A stretch of 64,000 nucleotides of DNA, taken from assembly GCF_000745175.1 (NCBI RefSeq), contig NZ_JQNI01000002.1, positions 1,200,001-1,264,000 of the forward strand. The letters run 5' to 3'. This document shows positions 38,015 through 57,818 of the stretch, piece by piece (the stretch's first letter is position 1; every line of letters starts with the position of its first letter). A program made the position numbers and the translations under genes. This DNA comes from Deinococcus sp. YIM 77859 (GTDB taxonomy: Bacteria > Deinococcota > Deinococci > Deinococcales > Deinococcaceae). Under the pieces are notes generated by a model. That model had not been told where the DNA came from and ran no database searches. It was given only the letters and a program-made list of their open reading frames with translations.

Positions 38015-39424
38015 ATGCCCCACCATACCCCTCTTTTTGGCCTCTGCCTGGCCCTGACCCTGGGCCTCGTGGCATGCGGCACTGCCCCCCGAGAGGAAAC
38101 CAGCAGCGAGCTCACCCTCACCCCCGCCACGACGGCCACCTACCGCTATGACGGGTACAACCTCAGCCTGGCTGTGGGTGAGCGCGTCAGCGGCACCTAT
38201 ACGGCCGGAGCGACCTGGACGAGCAGCCATCCGGCGGTTGCGAGCGTCGTCTCGAGCACGGACGGCCGGTTCATGGTCACCGGTGTCTCGGCGGGCACCG
38301 CCTATGTCCGTGGGTCTTCCGGCGGCCGCTCGGCTGAGCTGAAGGTGACCGTGTTCGCCGGCACGGCCCCGGCCCCAGCCGTCACCGCCGTGACCCTGAG
38401 CGCGAAAAGCCTGAGCCTCACCGCGGGAAGCAGCCAAACCGTGACTGCGACCGTCCAGGGCAGCGGCAGCGTCAGTCAGGCCGTCACCTGGAGCAGCAGT
38501 CACAGTGGGATTGCCCGGGTGGATAGCGTGGGACGCGTGACCGGTGTGGCGGCGGGCAGCGCCATCATCACGGCCACCAGCGTGCAGGACACGTCCCAAA
38601 AGGCCAGCCTCAGTGTGACCGTCACCCCTCCGGCCGCTCCACCCACCCCCACACCGACTGCAGACGCCTTCAACATCACCGTGATCTTTCCAGCCAACAG
38701 CATGCTCACGGCGGAGCAGCAGGCCGCCTTCACTGCCGCCGCCAGCCGCTGGTCACGGGTGATTGCCGCTGGACTGCCGGACGTGGCCAATGTCCGCCTC
38801 TCCACCGGCCAGACCGTCACGGTGGACGACGTGGCGATCGTGGCCAGCGGCGTGACGATCGACGGCCCGGGCCAGGTGCTGGGGCAGGCGGGGCCGCGGC
38901 AGGTTCGCAGCGGCACCTCCCTCCCGCTGTGGGGCGAGATGCAGTTTGATGCCGCCGACCTGGCCAGCATGGAGGCGAACGGCAGCCTTCAGGGCGTCAT
39001 CCTGCACGAGATGGGCCACGTGCTGGGCATCGGAACGCTGTGGGACGAGTTTCTCAACGCGAATGCCAGCTCCTGCGTCAGCGCGACAAAGGTGCAGTAC
39101 AGCGGCACGAATGGCCTACGCGAGTACCGGAACCTGGGAGGGCAGGCGGCGGGCGTGCCGGTCGAGGACGGGTACGGGACGGGCACGAAGTGCGGGCACT
39201 GGAAGGAATCGGTCTTTCAGTCGGAGCTGATGACCGGCTTTGCCCAGCGGGGCACGATGCCGCTGAGCAGGATGACGCTGGGGGCACTCGCTGACCTAGG
39301 CTACAGCGTGAACTACGGGGCAGCCGACACCTACAGCATTCCCCAGACCGCTGCGCAAGAAGGCGGGATGGAGATCCGGGAGCGTCTGATCACGCCCGAG
39401 GGCATCACCGACCCCACCCACTGA
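38015..39424 (+). CDS. Lipoprotein with two BIG2 domains and a leishmanolysin-like metallopeptidase
   Basis: 469 residues. Signal peptide with lipobox GLVAC (Cys near 21). Two Ig-like BIG2 domains (about 28-118 and 122-205; each ends in 'V-GV-AGTA-V' type text). The peptidase domain (about 215-440) has the metzincin helix GVILHEMGHVLGIGTLW (His331, Glu332, His335) and, later, CGHWKESVFQSELMTGF, whose His is the third zinc ligand and Met the Met-turn, as in M8 proteins. It should cut proteins at the cell surface. SD TTGAGAG before ATG 38015. Confidence 0.88.
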   Translation: MPHHTPLFGLCLALTLGLVACGTAPREETSSELTLTPATTATYRYDGYNLSLAVGERVSGTYTAGATWTSSHPAVASVVSSTDGRFMVTGVSAGTAYVRGSSGGRSAELKVTVFAGTAPAPAVTAVTLSAKSLSLTAGSSQTVTATVQGSGSVSQAVTWSSSHSGIARVDSVGRVTGVAAGSAIITATSVQDTSQKASLSVTVTPPAAPPTPTPTADAFNITVIFPANSMLTAEQQAAFTAAASRWSRVIAAGLPDVANVRLSTGQTVTVDDVAIVASGVTIDGPGQVLGQAGPRQVRSGTSLPLWGEMQFDAADLASMEANGSLQGVILHEMGHVLGIGTLWDEFLNANASSCVSATKVQYSGTNGLREYRNLGGQAAGVPVEDGYGTGTKCGHWKESVFQSELMTGFAQRGTMPLSRMTLGALADLGYSVNYGAADTYSIPQTAAQEGGMEIRERLITPEGITDPTH

Positions 39425-39464
39425 AGACCGCGAGTCCTTTCCCGGCGGAGCGTTACGCCCACAG

Positions 39465-39470
39465 TAGAAT
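39465..39470 (+). promoter_or_regulatory. -10 box TAGAAT for polA
   Basis: TAGAAT ends 6 bases before ATG 39477; no SD. No copy of the Deinococcus radiation/desiccation response palindrome is visible. Confidence 0.6.
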
Positions 39471-39476
39471 GCCCGC

Positions 39477-42140
<2,664 letters not shown>

Positions 42141-42197
42141 GGGGGCAGGGGCTGCCCCAGCTTGGGGAAGCTGCGAAGCGCGGCTCCCCTCCAGGGG

Positions 42198-42540
<343 letters not shown>

Positions 42541-42580
42541 GCAGAGGGGGTGTAAGGAGCCGGTCAGCGGGTCAGGTAAC

Positions 42581-42605
42581 GAAAAAAGCCCCCACGGTGG
42601 GGGCT
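42581..42605 (-). terminator. Terminator of the winged-helix gene
   Basis: AGCCCCC/GGGGGCT stem around ACGGT, followed on the minus strand by six T (complement of 42582-42587). It lies 18 bases after the regulator's stop and separates it from the c-di-AMP receptor. Confidence 0.8.
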
Positions 42606-42622
42606 GGGTTGGGCGAGAGAAC

Positions 42623-43126
<504 letters not shown>

Positions 43127-43255
43127 GCGCTATCCTCCGGGAAAACCAGGAGCGGCTGTGGGCGGCTCCGGTCAGAGCGTGAACTGGGTACAAGTGCGCC
43201 TGGAAGCGCAACTTTCCTATTGTGACAGGTCTCCATGCGTTTTGCATGAGCAACC

Positions 43256-43268
43256 TGACACCGTGTCA
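43256..43268. promoter_or_regulatory. Perfect 13-base palindrome TGACACCGTGTCA, possible operator
   Basis: It lies in the region between the divergent winged-helix gene and natA; a half-site TGACA recurs at 43233. ATGC-GTTTT-GCAT lies between. On the minus strand the palindrome reads as TTGACA-containing text, so it may overlap a -35. Confidence 0.4.
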
Positions 43269-43401
43269 ATGGAGGTCTACAGGAGAGGGGCGGAACAACA
43301 GCCCAAGGGAGGTTGACCCATGGTAAGCGGTTCAGACGGGAGGTACCGTAAGCCGAGCCGCCTTTCGGAGCGCTCCGGCAACGCTTGGCCCCGTCTTCGC
43401 G

Positions 43402-43407
43402 TACCCT
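43402..43407 (+). promoter_or_regulatory. -10 box TACCCT for natA
   Basis: TACCCT ends 16 bases before ATG 43424, leaving a short leader that carries the SD GGAGGTGG. Confidence 0.5.
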
Positions 43408-43423
43408 CACCCGTGGAGGTGGC

Positions 43424-45398
<1,975 letters not shown>

Positions 45399-45429
45399 GG
45401 GTGGGCCTCCTCGCGGAGAAGGCCCACCC
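45399..45429. terminator. Bidirectional hairpin between natB and the PRC-barrel gene
   Basis: GGGTGGGCCT (45399-45408) pairs perfectly with AGGCCCACCC (45420-45429); the inner CTCC/GGAG can extend it. It starts one base after the natB stop. T-rich text follows on the plus strand (CCTGTTTCCTC). Confidence 0.65.
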
Positions 45430-45451
45430 GGTCCCTGTTTCCTCAGCTTCC

Positions 45452-47158
45452 TCAGCGCTGATCGGGGTCGGTGATGATGCGGCTCTGGGTGGGCCGCTCG
45501 TCCTCATCCTGCCGGGCCGGCTCGGCGCTGAGGTCCGGCTGGCCTTCTAGGGCCGCGGTGCCGGTCTCGTGGGGGCGAGCCGCGAGGGGATCGATGCTGA
45601 CTTCTTCCTTGCTCACGCTGTCGAGCAGGATATCGAGCACGTCCCCGGCTCGCGCCGCTTCAACCGCCTTGTGGGTAATGATCTCACCCACATTCAGGAT
45701 GATGCTGTCATCAGGGGCCAGGATGACCCGGGTGACGGGACGGCCCAGCGCGTCACGGATACGTTTTTCCTGCAGTTCCTCCTGCCGCTGTTCCAGTGCC
45801 TGCCCGGCTTCCTCGCGTTTGTCGCTGAACCAGGCTTTGGCGCGGTCCAGCAGGCTGCTGGCCCCCTCGCTGACGCTGGCAACGCCGCTGGAAAGCGCGG
45901 CGGTCGCCCCCTGCGCCCCCCCCGTGCTGCCCATGGTGGCATTGATCAGGGCCTGTTCGGCACCCAGGCGGCGAGCACGCTCCGCGATCGCGGGCGTGAC
46001 GATCTGGCCCTGCGCAGCGACGATGCCCGCCCCAGGCGCGCGCACGTCCGTTCGGACCCGGCGGCCGATGGTGGCCTCGACTGTGGGGGCGGCTGCAGAC
46101 GCTCCCGTTGCTCCCGGGCCGGTTCCGCCGCTGGCAGCCGCCACGAGCTCGCCCAGCTTGCCCACCTCCTCGGCACGTGCGATCTGAAAGGCGGTGATGG
46201 GCTCACCACGGTGAACAATCACCTCCTGAACACCGTCGGCCACCTCGACCGTCACGTCGTGCGCAGCGATCTTGCCTTCCACGTACTCACGCTGCCGGGC
46301 CGGCGCCGCGTTGCGCATCTCCTCATAGCTGCTCTGCACCCGGTCACGCACGGTGCCGTAGGTCTCGCTCAGCACGCCCCCGGTGGCCGCCGTCGCCAGC
46401 GCCGTCAGTTTCCCGGCGCGGTCAGCCTGCTCGGCCTGCTCGGCGGTAATGGTGTCCCCCTTGTGGACGATCACGGTGCCGTCTTCTAGAGTCACGTCGG
46501 CACCCGCCGTCTTGCCGATCACGTACTCCTTTTGGCGTTCCTTGGTGGCCGTAGCGATGTTCTCGTAGCTTTCCTTGACGTTGCTGGCCGCGTTCTGATA
46601 GGCCTCGCTGAGGTTCTGCCCCGCCGTCTGCAAAGCTCCCTTGAGGCCGCCCGGCTCCTGTTCCTCCATCGCCGCGGCGACGCTGACCGGAACGATGGCC
46701 GCATCTGCGCCGATCTGCACGCTTTCCGGCGCCGGCACAAAGGTCCGGCCACTGCTGAGATCGCTGAAGATGCCTCCGGTCGCCTCGTAGCCCTCCACCC
46801 GACCGGTGTGCTCGTCAAAAAAGACGTCGGCGATCTTGCCCAGGTTCTGTCCATCGGTGGTGAGCAGGGTCATGCCAACCAGGCTGACCTTGGAGTCCAG
46901 CACCTCGGCCAGCCGCCCGTCCTCGCGGGTGCTGGTGATCGACTCGGGGCTATCCACCATGATGGCGTCCTCTCCGATCGAGCGAATCGCCTCAAAGGGC
47001 ACCACGCGCGCCGCACGAAACCAGCCGCCCTCATCCACGAGGAGGCCCAGCAGTTGGTTGGCCTGGTGGTCAAACACCAGGTCACGTACATTGTCCACAC
47101 GCTCGCCGGTACTGAGGGCGACGATGGGCTGTCCAAGCAGTTCCTTGCCTTTGATCAT
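45452..47158 (-). CDS. Two PRC-barrels followed by four divergent beta-beta repeats
   Basis: 568 residues, no signal peptide. Two PRC-barrels: 1-80 ([24 protein letters not shown]) and 90-165 ([26 protein letters not shown]). Then four diverged ~50-residue repeats at about 210-261, 290-345, 362-414 and 466-515, with the pattern 'DV...DG.VIV..G..IT......A...GKL'. The pattern recalls a sandwich-hybrid segment of RNA polymerase beta-prime; this likeness is my inference. Helical, Ala/Glu-rich spacers separate them. PRC proteins often act in RNA or envelope stress. SD GGAG precedes ATG 47158. Confidence 0.75.
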   Translation of the reverse strand: MIKGKELLGQPIVALSTGERVDNVRDLVFDHQANQLLGLLVDEGGWFRAARVVPFEAIRSIGEDAIMVDSPESITSTREDGRLAEVLDSKVSLVGMTLLTTDGQNLGKIADVFFDEHTGRVEGYEATGGIFSDLSSGRTFVPAPESVQIGADAAIVPVSVAAAMEEQEPGGLKGALQTAGQNLSEAYQNAASNVKESYENIATATKERQKEYVIGKTAGADVTLEDGTVIVHKGDTITAEQAEQADRAGKLTALATAATGGVLSETYGTVRDRVQSSYEEMRNAAPARQREYVEGKIAAHDVTVEVADGVQEVIVHRGEPITAFQIARAEEVGKLGELVAAASGGTGPGATGASAAAPTVEATIGRRVRTDVRAPGAGIVAAQGQIVTPAIAERARRLGAEQALINATMGSTGGAQGATAALSSGVASVSEGASSLLDRAKAWFSDKREEAGQALEQRQEELQEKRIRDALGRPVTRVILAPDDSIILNVGEIITHKAVEAARAGDVLDILLDSVSKEEVSIDPLAARPHETGTAALEGQPDLSAEPARQDEDERPTQSRIITDPDQR

Positions 47159-47215
47159 AGGTTGTACTCCGTTGGGGACGAGGTTTGGAATGACCTTAAG
47201 ACGTTACCGGCAACT

Positions 47216-47350
47216 TCAGAACCCCAGATTCAGGAGCCCTTGCGGCTTGAGGTACAGAAAATAGGCGAGCAGGAAGAGCACGATCAGGATCAGGATGATG
47301 AGAAGCGCGGTCTTGCCGCCACTGCCGCCGCTGCCTTGCAATCGGGCCAT
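47216..47350 (-). CDS. 44-residue membrane peptide upstream of the PRC-barrel gene
   Basis: 44 residues from ATG 47350: a Gly/Ser-rich start ([13 protein letters not shown]), a hydrophobic helix ([21 protein letters not shown]), then [15 protein letters not shown] eight bases upstream is a good SD. TAGACT lies further upstream, and an in-frame GTG (47365) only 5 bases after it would add five residues by leaderless initiation. It is 57 bases ahead of the PRC-barrel gene on the same strand, so probably cotranscribed. No family recognised. Confidence 0.65.
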   Translation of the reverse strand: MARLQGSGGSGGKTALLIILILIVLFLLAYFLYLKPQGLLNLGF

Positions 47351-47370
47351 AAATAAATCCTCCACGTTCG

Positions 47371-47376
47371 AGTCTA
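47371..47376 (-). promoter_or_regulatory. -10 box TAGACT for the peptide / PRC-barrel pair
   Basis: TAGACT on the minus strand, 5 bases before GTG 47365 and 20 before ATG 47350. Confidence 0.5.
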
Positions 47377-47387
47377 GAAAGGGCGTC

Positions 47388-47402
47388 CGCACAAAGTGCG
47401 GG
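47388..47402. repeat. Inverted repeat CCGCACAAAGTGCGG near the -35 of the peptide promoter
   Basis: Perfect 6-base arms around AAA, 11 bases upstream of the TAGACT box. It could be an operator for the 44-residue peptide / PRC-barrel pair. Confidence 0.4.
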
Positions 47403-47461
47403 ATCCCCGCTCACGCCAGGTTGACTGAACCTTACGTCAGCCTTAAGGCAGTCCTGCGCCC

Positions 47462-47467
47462 TACACT
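47462..47467 (+). promoter_or_regulatory. -10 box TACACT for the P-loop ATPase gene
   Basis: TACACT ends 7 bases before ATG 47475; no SD. Confidence 0.6.
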
Positions 47468-47474
47468 TCCGGGC

Positions 47475-48235
47475 ATGGCCCTTCCCCACCTCCACACGTC
47501 TTCTCCCCAAACGCCGTATGAGCTTCCCCTGGCCCAGTTGCCGCTCACCGTGCTTGTCGGCGTGACCGGCGTGGGCAAAAGTACAGCCCTCGCGGCCCTG
47601 CGGGCGGCCGACCCGGGGGTGCGTGTCTTGCCCGACCGCCGCGCCCTCACCGACGAGGTGATGATCCTGCCGCGAGCGGGCCGCCCCGTCACCGACCGCG
47701 CCGAACGCTTTCGGCTGACCGCCCTTTACCGCGAGGAGCACCCCGGCGGCATGGCCCACGCGCTGGGCACCCTGAGTGCCGACACGCGCCACTGGGGCAC
47801 GCAGCTCCTCTTTGACGGGCTGCGCGGACGGGAGGAGGTGGCGTACGCGGCGGAGCATTTTCCCGCCTGGCGCTTCGTGGCCCTGCTGGCCCCCGACGCG
47901 GTTCGTGTGCGCCGGTTGCTGGGCCGCGCCGACGCCTTTGACCGACTGGACCGGCCCAGCACGAGTTCCGACCTCCGGGCTGACCTCGCCGCCCTGCCCG
48001 GAGCCGCGCAGGTCTTTACAGCCAGCGAACTCAGTGGCCTTGCGGCACTGGAGGCGGAGGGCTTCGCACCCGAGGACATCCTCGCCAAGACCCGCATCGT
48101 CGTGACGGAGCGCCAGCACTACGACCCGGACGCAGCGGCGGCCTTCTTGCGCACCCTCCCGCCCCGGCGTGCGCTGATTCTGAACACGGTGGCCCTCTCG
48201 CCCGCAGAGGTGGCCGCCGCCATTCGGGAGTGGGC

Positions 48236-48239
<4 letters not shown>
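47475..48239 (+). CDS. P-loop ATPase/kinase-like protein
   Basis: 254 residues. Walker A is [17 protein letters not shown] near residue 32; a second region reads [32 protein letters not shown] near 120, where the Asp could be Walker B. Overall it looks like a small nucleotide or nucleoside kinase fold ([39 protein letters not shown]) without a named family. Its stop overlaps the next ATG (ATGA), so it is coupled to the epimerase gene. Cytoplasmic. Confidence 0.7.
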
Positions 48240-49324
<1,085 letters not shown>

Positions 49325-49395
49325 CGGCCGACCTTGGCCAAGCCTGTCTGGGCGACGGCACAATTGTCCCCCGCGCGCTCCCGTAAGAATGAGCC

Positions 49396-49671
49396 ATGAG
49401 CCAAGAAATGCTCAACATCCTCGCTCTGCCGCTGCTGTTCAGCATGCTGGTCGGCACCTACGCCTACCTGCGGTTTCCGGCGCGGCGCCCCAACGTCCTG
49501 CTCACCGTGATCCTGTTCCAGCTGGTGGGCGGGTACGGCTACAGCGTTCAGCCGGGTGCCGCCCTCTTTGGCCTGCTCGCCGTGCACGCTCTGGTTGTGT
49601 TCGCCCTGCTGCTGCACGGCCTGCAAACCCCCAAGCGTGAACTCGCCCCCGAACGGGTCCGGCAAGAGTAG
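49396..49671 (+). CDS. Three-span small membrane protein, unknown
   Basis: 91 residues with three hydrophobic stretches (about 8-25, 33-51, 55-76) and a charged C-terminus ([14 protein letters not shown]). No motif recognised. Text AAGAAT lies 5 bases before the ATG, a weak leaderless candidate. A strong hairpin follows the gene. Confidence 0.6.
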   Translation: MSQEMLNILALPLLFSMLVGTYAYLRFPARRPNVLLTVILFQLVGGYGYSVQPGAALFGLLAVHALVVFALLLHGLQTPKRELAPERVRQE

Positions 49672-49690
49672 GAGCAGGAGGGGAGACGAG

Positions 49691-49718
49691 CGCGGCCCGG
49701 GTCCATCCCCGGGCCGCG
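49691..49718 (+). terminator. Hairpin after the small membrane protein
   Basis: CGCGGCCCGGG (49691-49701) and CCCGGGCCGCG (49708-49718) pair perfectly with a 6-base loop, followed by TTGTCT. It begins 19 bases after the stop. Confidence 0.65.
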
Positions 49719-49749
49719 TTGTCTGGTCGGCTTGACGACCACAAGCTTA

Positions 49750-49782
49750 AAGGCCCCCACCCAGCCACCGGGCGGGGGCCTT
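49750..49782 (-). terminator. Terminator of the aconitase gene
   Basis: AAGGCCCCC/GGGGGCCTT with an inner CCC/GGG extension (one mismatch), 22 bases past the acnA stop. On the minus strand it runs into TTTAAGCTT. Confidence 0.65.
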
Positions 49783-49804
49783 CTCCTGAGCCAGAGCGCT
49801 CGCC

Positions 49805-52525
<2,721 letters not shown>

Positions 52526-52531
52526 ATCTGG

Positions 52532-52573
52532 GTTCCTCCTTGCCCGCGAAGCGGGATTGACGTGTTCATCATA
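52532..52573 (-). promoter_or_regulatory. acnA leader: -10 TATGAT, hairpin and SD
   Basis: On the minus strand TATGAT (52568-52573) is followed by CCCGC-TTC-GCGGG (52543-52555) and GGAGGAA (52533-52539). The hairpin ends 3 bases before the SD, so its folding could affect ribosome access. Confidence 0.45.
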
Positions 52574-52661
52574 AGCCGCCCCGCCCCTCAGCACCCCCGT
52601 TACTGTCCCAGGCACTGTGTTACCACTTTAGGAACAACAAAGATCAAGGCGAAGATGGTGT

Positions 52662-53486
52662 ATGTCCGCACCTCTGTCTGGTCTCACGGTTCTCAGTCTT
52701 GCCCTGAATCTCCCTGGCCCGCTGGCGGTCGCGGCCCTGCGGGACGAGGGAGCCCGCCCCGTGAAAATCGAGCCACCCAGCGGGGATCCCCTCGCACGTC
52801 TCGCGCCCGAGTGGTACGCAGCGCTGACACGGGGGGTAGAGATCCACACGCTCGACCTCAAGACCCCGCAGGGGCAGCGGGAACTGCACGCCCTGCTCGC
52901 TGCCACGGACCTGCTGCTAACCAGCAGTCGCCCCGCCGCCCTCGCCCGGCTGGGGCTGGATGGCCACACCCTGGCGTCCAGCGCCCCGCAGCTCTGCCGG
53001 GTGCGGATTGTGGGTGACGCGCAGCGCCCGGAGGTGCCCGGGCATGACCTGACGTACCAGGCGGAGTCGGGGCTCCTGGACCCGAAACAGCCCGTCATGC
53101 CGCGCACCTTGATTGCCGACCTGCTCGGCGGGCAGACCGCGTACGCTGCGGCGCTCGCCCTGCTGCTGGGACGCGAGCGCGGCTCCCCGGAACGGGAACG
53201 GGTGGTCGGCCTGCGCCAAGCCGCTGCCCAAGCCGCCCTTCCCCTGGAGTACGGGGTCACCGCGCCGGGCGGCCTGCTGTCTGGCACACAGCCCACCTAC
53301 CGCCTGTATGCCACGGCGGACGGCACCATCGCGGTGGCCGCGCTCGAGGCGCATTTCGCCCGGCGCTGGCAGGAACTCACCGGGCCGGATCCAGAGGCGG
53401 CGGTGCGTGCTCGGCCCAGCGCACACTGGCTGGCCCTGGCGCAGGACCATGACCTTCCGGTGAGCGCCGTGGCTGATCTTTTGTGA
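52662..53486 (+). CDS. Short CaiB/BaiF family III CoA-transferase homologue
   Basis: 274 residues, about 100 shorter than usual members (e.g. alpha-methylacyl-CoA racemase, ~360-400). The opening [74 protein letters not shown] and the catalytic-region [13 protein letters not shown] are typical; [22 protein letters not shown] is the C-terminal domain. The His-Asp pair of GHD is present. It may move CoA between acids or racemise acyl-CoAs; the missing stretch is near the active-site lid, so activity is uncertain. Confidence 0.75.
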   Translation: MSAPLSGLTVLSLALNLPGPLAVAALRDEGARPVKIEPPSGDPLARLAPEWYAALTRGVEIHTLDLKTPQGQRELHALLAATDLLLTSSRPAALARLGLDGHTLASSAPQLCRVRIVGDAQRPEVPGHDLTYQAESGLLDPKQPVMPRTLIADLLGGQTAYAAALALLLGRERGSPERERVVGLRQAAAQAALPLEYGVTAPGGLLSGTQPTYRLYATADGTIAVAALEAHFARRWQELTGPDPEAAVRARPSAHWLALAQDHDLPVSAVADLL

Positions 53487-53605
53487 CCTCGGGGGACAGC
53501 GGTCTTTAGGATTTCCCAACAGGGCCCCCTACCTCCTCTCCCCTTTCCGGCCTACGCTCTTGGTAAGCACACCCGAACCGCAGGCAGAAGACAGGGAGGC
53601 CCCAG

Positions 53606-53917
53606 ATGAGTAATGGCACCGGCCCGCAGGACAACGTGCCCCAGGAGAGCATCAAGACCAACCCCAACTGGGACACGGGCGGCGAGAAGACCCCCAGTCA
53701 GGAACAGCAGGACCACCACTGGAACCAGGTCAGCGACGACCACCGGGACGCGGGGACAGAGACGCCGGTGACCGGCACTCCCAACCCTCCCGCCCCCAGC
53801 GTGCAGGGCGAACACGACCGTAACCCCAGCACCTACGGCGGACTCCAGGGGGGCCTTCCCGCGAGCGGCGCCACCACGGACCCAGACCGCACGGCGGACG
53901 GGGAAGCAAGCAGCTGA
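53606..53917 (+). CDS. Small hydrophilic disordered protein
   Basis: 103 residues, rich in Asn, Gln, Asp, Gly, Pro, Thr and His, with no hydrophobic core ([37 protein letters not shown]). It is unrelated to any family I can name. GGGAGG seven bases before the ATG is a good SD. Such hydrophilins are frequent in desiccation-resistant bacteria; no sequence repeat supports that here. Confidence 0.5.
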   Translation: MSNGTGPQDNVPQESIKTNPNWDTGGEKTPSQEQQDHHWNQVSDDHRDAGTETPVTGTPNPPAPSVQGEHDRNPSTYGGLQGGLPASGATTDPDRTADGEASS

Positions 53918-53954
53918 CTCCGGGCGCAACCGGCCCGGCTCAAAGGAAAGCTCC

Positions 53955-55016
<1,062 letters not shown>

Positions 55017-55022
55017 GCGGGC

Positions 55023-55028
55023 ATTCTC
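55023..55028 (-). promoter_or_regulatory. Weak -10 box GAGAAT for the type III PKS
   Basis: GAGAAT on the minus strand, 6 bases before ATG 55016; the flanking GAATGCCCGCATG matches that of polA (TAGAATGCCCGCATG). Confidence 0.4.
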
Positions 55029-55082
55029 TCGCCTCGTTGCCCACGCACCGTGCGGGAAGGCACGGTACGGCTGACTGTTCCT

Positions 55083-55994
55083 TTAGCCTTGGGAAGCGCG
55101 GCTGCGCGCCACCTGCTGCTGCCACTCCTCGCGGCCAAGCTCGTCGAGGCGGCGAAACTCCTCGTCGCTGAGCCGCAGGCCCGCCGCCGCCACATTCTCC
55201 TCCAGGTGCCGCACCTTTCCGGTCCCTGGAATGGGCAGCATCACCGGGCTGCGCTGCAGGACCCAGGCGAGCGCCACCTGCGAAGGCGTCACGCCCCGCC
55301 GCTGGGCGAGCTCCGCCAACACGCTCCCTTCTCCCGCCAGGCGACCCGCCGCGAGGGGGTACCAGGGCAGAAAGCCGATGCCCTCGCGAGCGCAGTAGTC
55401 GAGCACGTCTTCAGACTTGCGGTGCACCAGGTTGTAGAGGTTCTGAACAGTGGCGACGGGAAACACCTGCCGGGCCGCCTCGATCTCCTCGACGGTCACC
55501 TCGCTCAGTCCTGCAAAGCGAATCACGCCCCGGTCGAGCAGCTCGCGCACCGCCCCGAACTGCTCGTCGCGGGGCACCTGGGGGTCGATGCGGTGCAGTT
55601 GCCACAGATCGATGCGCTCGACCCCCAGGCGACGGCAAGACAGGTACGCCTGCTGAATCAGGTACTCGGGGCGCCCGCAGGGCAGCCAGACGTTGGGGCC
55701 GGTGCGGGTCAGGCCCGCCTTGGTGGCGATCACCACCGTGTCGTAGGGGTACAGCGCCTCGCGAATCAGCTCCTCGCTGACGGCAGGACCGTAGGAATCG
55801 GCGGTGTCGATCAGGTTGACGCCCAGTTCGGGCAGGCGGCGCAGGGTGGCCAGGGCCTCCTCGCGGTCTGCGGGCTCGCCCCACACGCCCTCGCCGGTCA
55901 CGCGCATCGCGCCGTAGCCCAAACGGCTCACCGTGAGTTCTCCACCGATGCGAAAGGTGCCGCTCTGGGCAGCGTCTAGACTCATCTCGGTCAT
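55083..55994 (-). CDS. Aldo/keto reductase
   Basis: 303 residues from ATG 55994. Catalytic set: Asp and Tyr in [12 protein letters not shown], Lys in VVIATKAGL and His in [15 protein letters not shown]-binding text is [17 protein letters not shown] near the C-terminus. It should reduce small aldehydes or ketones; substrate unknown. AAGGAGA four bases before the ATG fixes the start over an upstream in-frame ATG at 56015. The PKS gene follows after 66 bases. Confidence 0.9.
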   Translation of the reverse strand: MTEMSLDAAQSGTFRIGGELTVSRLGYGAMRVTGEGVWGEPADREEALATLRRLPELGVNLIDTADSYGPAVSEELIREALYPYDTVVIATKAGLTRTGPNVWLPCGRPEYLIQQAYLSCRRLGVERIDLWQLHRIDPQVPRDEQFGAVRELLDRGVIRFAGLSEVTVEEIEAARQVFPVATVQNLYNLVHRKSEDVLDYCAREGIGFLPWYPLAAGRLAGEGSVLAELAQRRGVTPSQVALAWVLQRSPVMLPIPGTGKVRHLEENVAAAGLRLSDEEFRRLDELGREEWQQQVARSRASQG

Positions 55995-56076
55995 GTCTTC
56001 TCCTTCCGTTCGCATTCTGCCGCCCCAGGTGTGAGGGAAGGGGACGGTCTTGCCCACGCAGCCTTAAGCGTGCCCC

Positions 56077-56937
<861 letters not shown>

Positions 56938-56944
56938 TGCCCCT

Positions 56945-56950
56945 AGGCTA
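56945..56950 (-). promoter_or_regulatory. -10 box TAGCCT for the nitroreductase at 56937
   Basis: TAGCCT on the minus strand, 7 bases before ATG 56937. Confidence 0.55.
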
Positions 56951-56993
56951 GCGCGGCCGTACGGGGGCACCTGTCTGTGCCCGTACCGTTTTC

Positions 56994-57320
56994 CTACCAG
57001 GCCCCCCACAGCCCCAGACCGTAGGCCCCGGCGCAGGCCAGCGCCAGACGCCAGTGGTCTCCACGCCCGGGACGCGTTCGGGGCATCAGCAGCAGCAAAC
57101 CCAGCGCGGGCAAGAGCGCCCAGCCCCGCGTACCCGCTCGCCAGCTCAACCCCGCCGAGAGCGCCGCACCCACGCAAACGGCAAAAAACAGCGCGTGGTG
57201 AAGTTCGCGCGCCACACTGCGCCCCCCGCCCAGTTGCAGGCTCAGGCCCAGCAGCAGCAGACCGAACAGCAGCGCCGCCGTGACCAGCAGGGCAAGGTGA
57301 TGGGGAGACACGGCCACCAT
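56994..57320 (-). CDS. Four-span small membrane protein, unknown
   Basis: 108 residues from ATG 57320 with four hydrophobic segments (about 7-28, 42-58, 65-80, 92-107) separated by Arg-rich loops. No motif recognised. It diverges from the lipoprotein at 57355. No SD or -10 at the usual place, so the start is uncertain. Confidence 0.5.
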   Translation of the reverse strand: MVAVSPHHLALLVTAALLFGLLLLGLSLQLGGGRSVARELHHALFFAVCVGAALSAGLSWRAGTRGWALLPALGLLLLMPRTRPGRGDHWRLALACAGAYGLGLWGAW

Positions 57321-57342
57321 GCTGCCACAGGGCGGGGCGGCG

Positions 57343-57348
57343 TATGGT
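57343..57348 (+). promoter_or_regulatory. -10 box TATGGT for the small lipoprotein
   Basis: TATGGT ends 6 bases before ATG 57355; no SD. Confidence 0.5.
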
Positions 57349-57354
57349 GCGGGC

Positions 57355-57810
57355 ATGCAGCGCCTGTCCCTGACCCTCACGCTGGCTGCCCTGCTGGGTA
57401 TCAGCGCCTGTGCGCCGAAAGCCGAACCGTCCCTGACCCGCCGCGTCCTCTTTACCGCCAGCGGCAGCTACGACGCGCAGGCAGACACCCGCGGGCGCGT
57501 GGGCGGCGGCCTGCGCCGCGTGATCTGGACCTCGCGCCCACCCCTCCCCGCTCGCAGCGTCACGGTGCAGTATGACGGCAACAACCGGACGCTCGCCTGG
57601 CAGCTGGAGGTGGTCGCCCCCCGCTTCACCGCAGCGGACCTCGCCGGAGACAACGCCCGCACCGTCAGCACCTCCCAGGGCAAGGCCCTGCGCCCCGCTG
57701 GAAACGCCCTCGGTGACGTGCTTCTTTTCTCGACCGCAGACGGCCTGCGCCTCCTCACCCGGGGGTACGCGGCCCAACAGGAACCGGAATTGCTGGAGGC
57801 GTTTCGGTAG
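57355..57810 (+). CDS. Small lipoprotein, unknown
   Basis: 151 residues. Signal peptide [22 protein letters not shown] with lipobox ISAC (Cys near 19). The mature part is beta-rich, with [32 protein letters not shown] and [24 protein letters not shown]. No family recognised. ATG 57355 is set by the TATGGT box; an earlier in-frame ATG at 57319 would mask the lipobox. Confidence 0.65.
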   Translation: MQRLSLTLTLAALLGISACAPKAEPSLTRRVLFTASGSYDAQADTRGRVGGGLRRVIWTSRPPLPARSVTVQYDGNNRTLAWQLEVVAPRFTAADLAGDNARTVSTSQGKALRPAGNALGDVLLFSTADGLRLLTRGYAAQQEPELLEAFR

Positions 57811-57818
57811 GGAACAAC

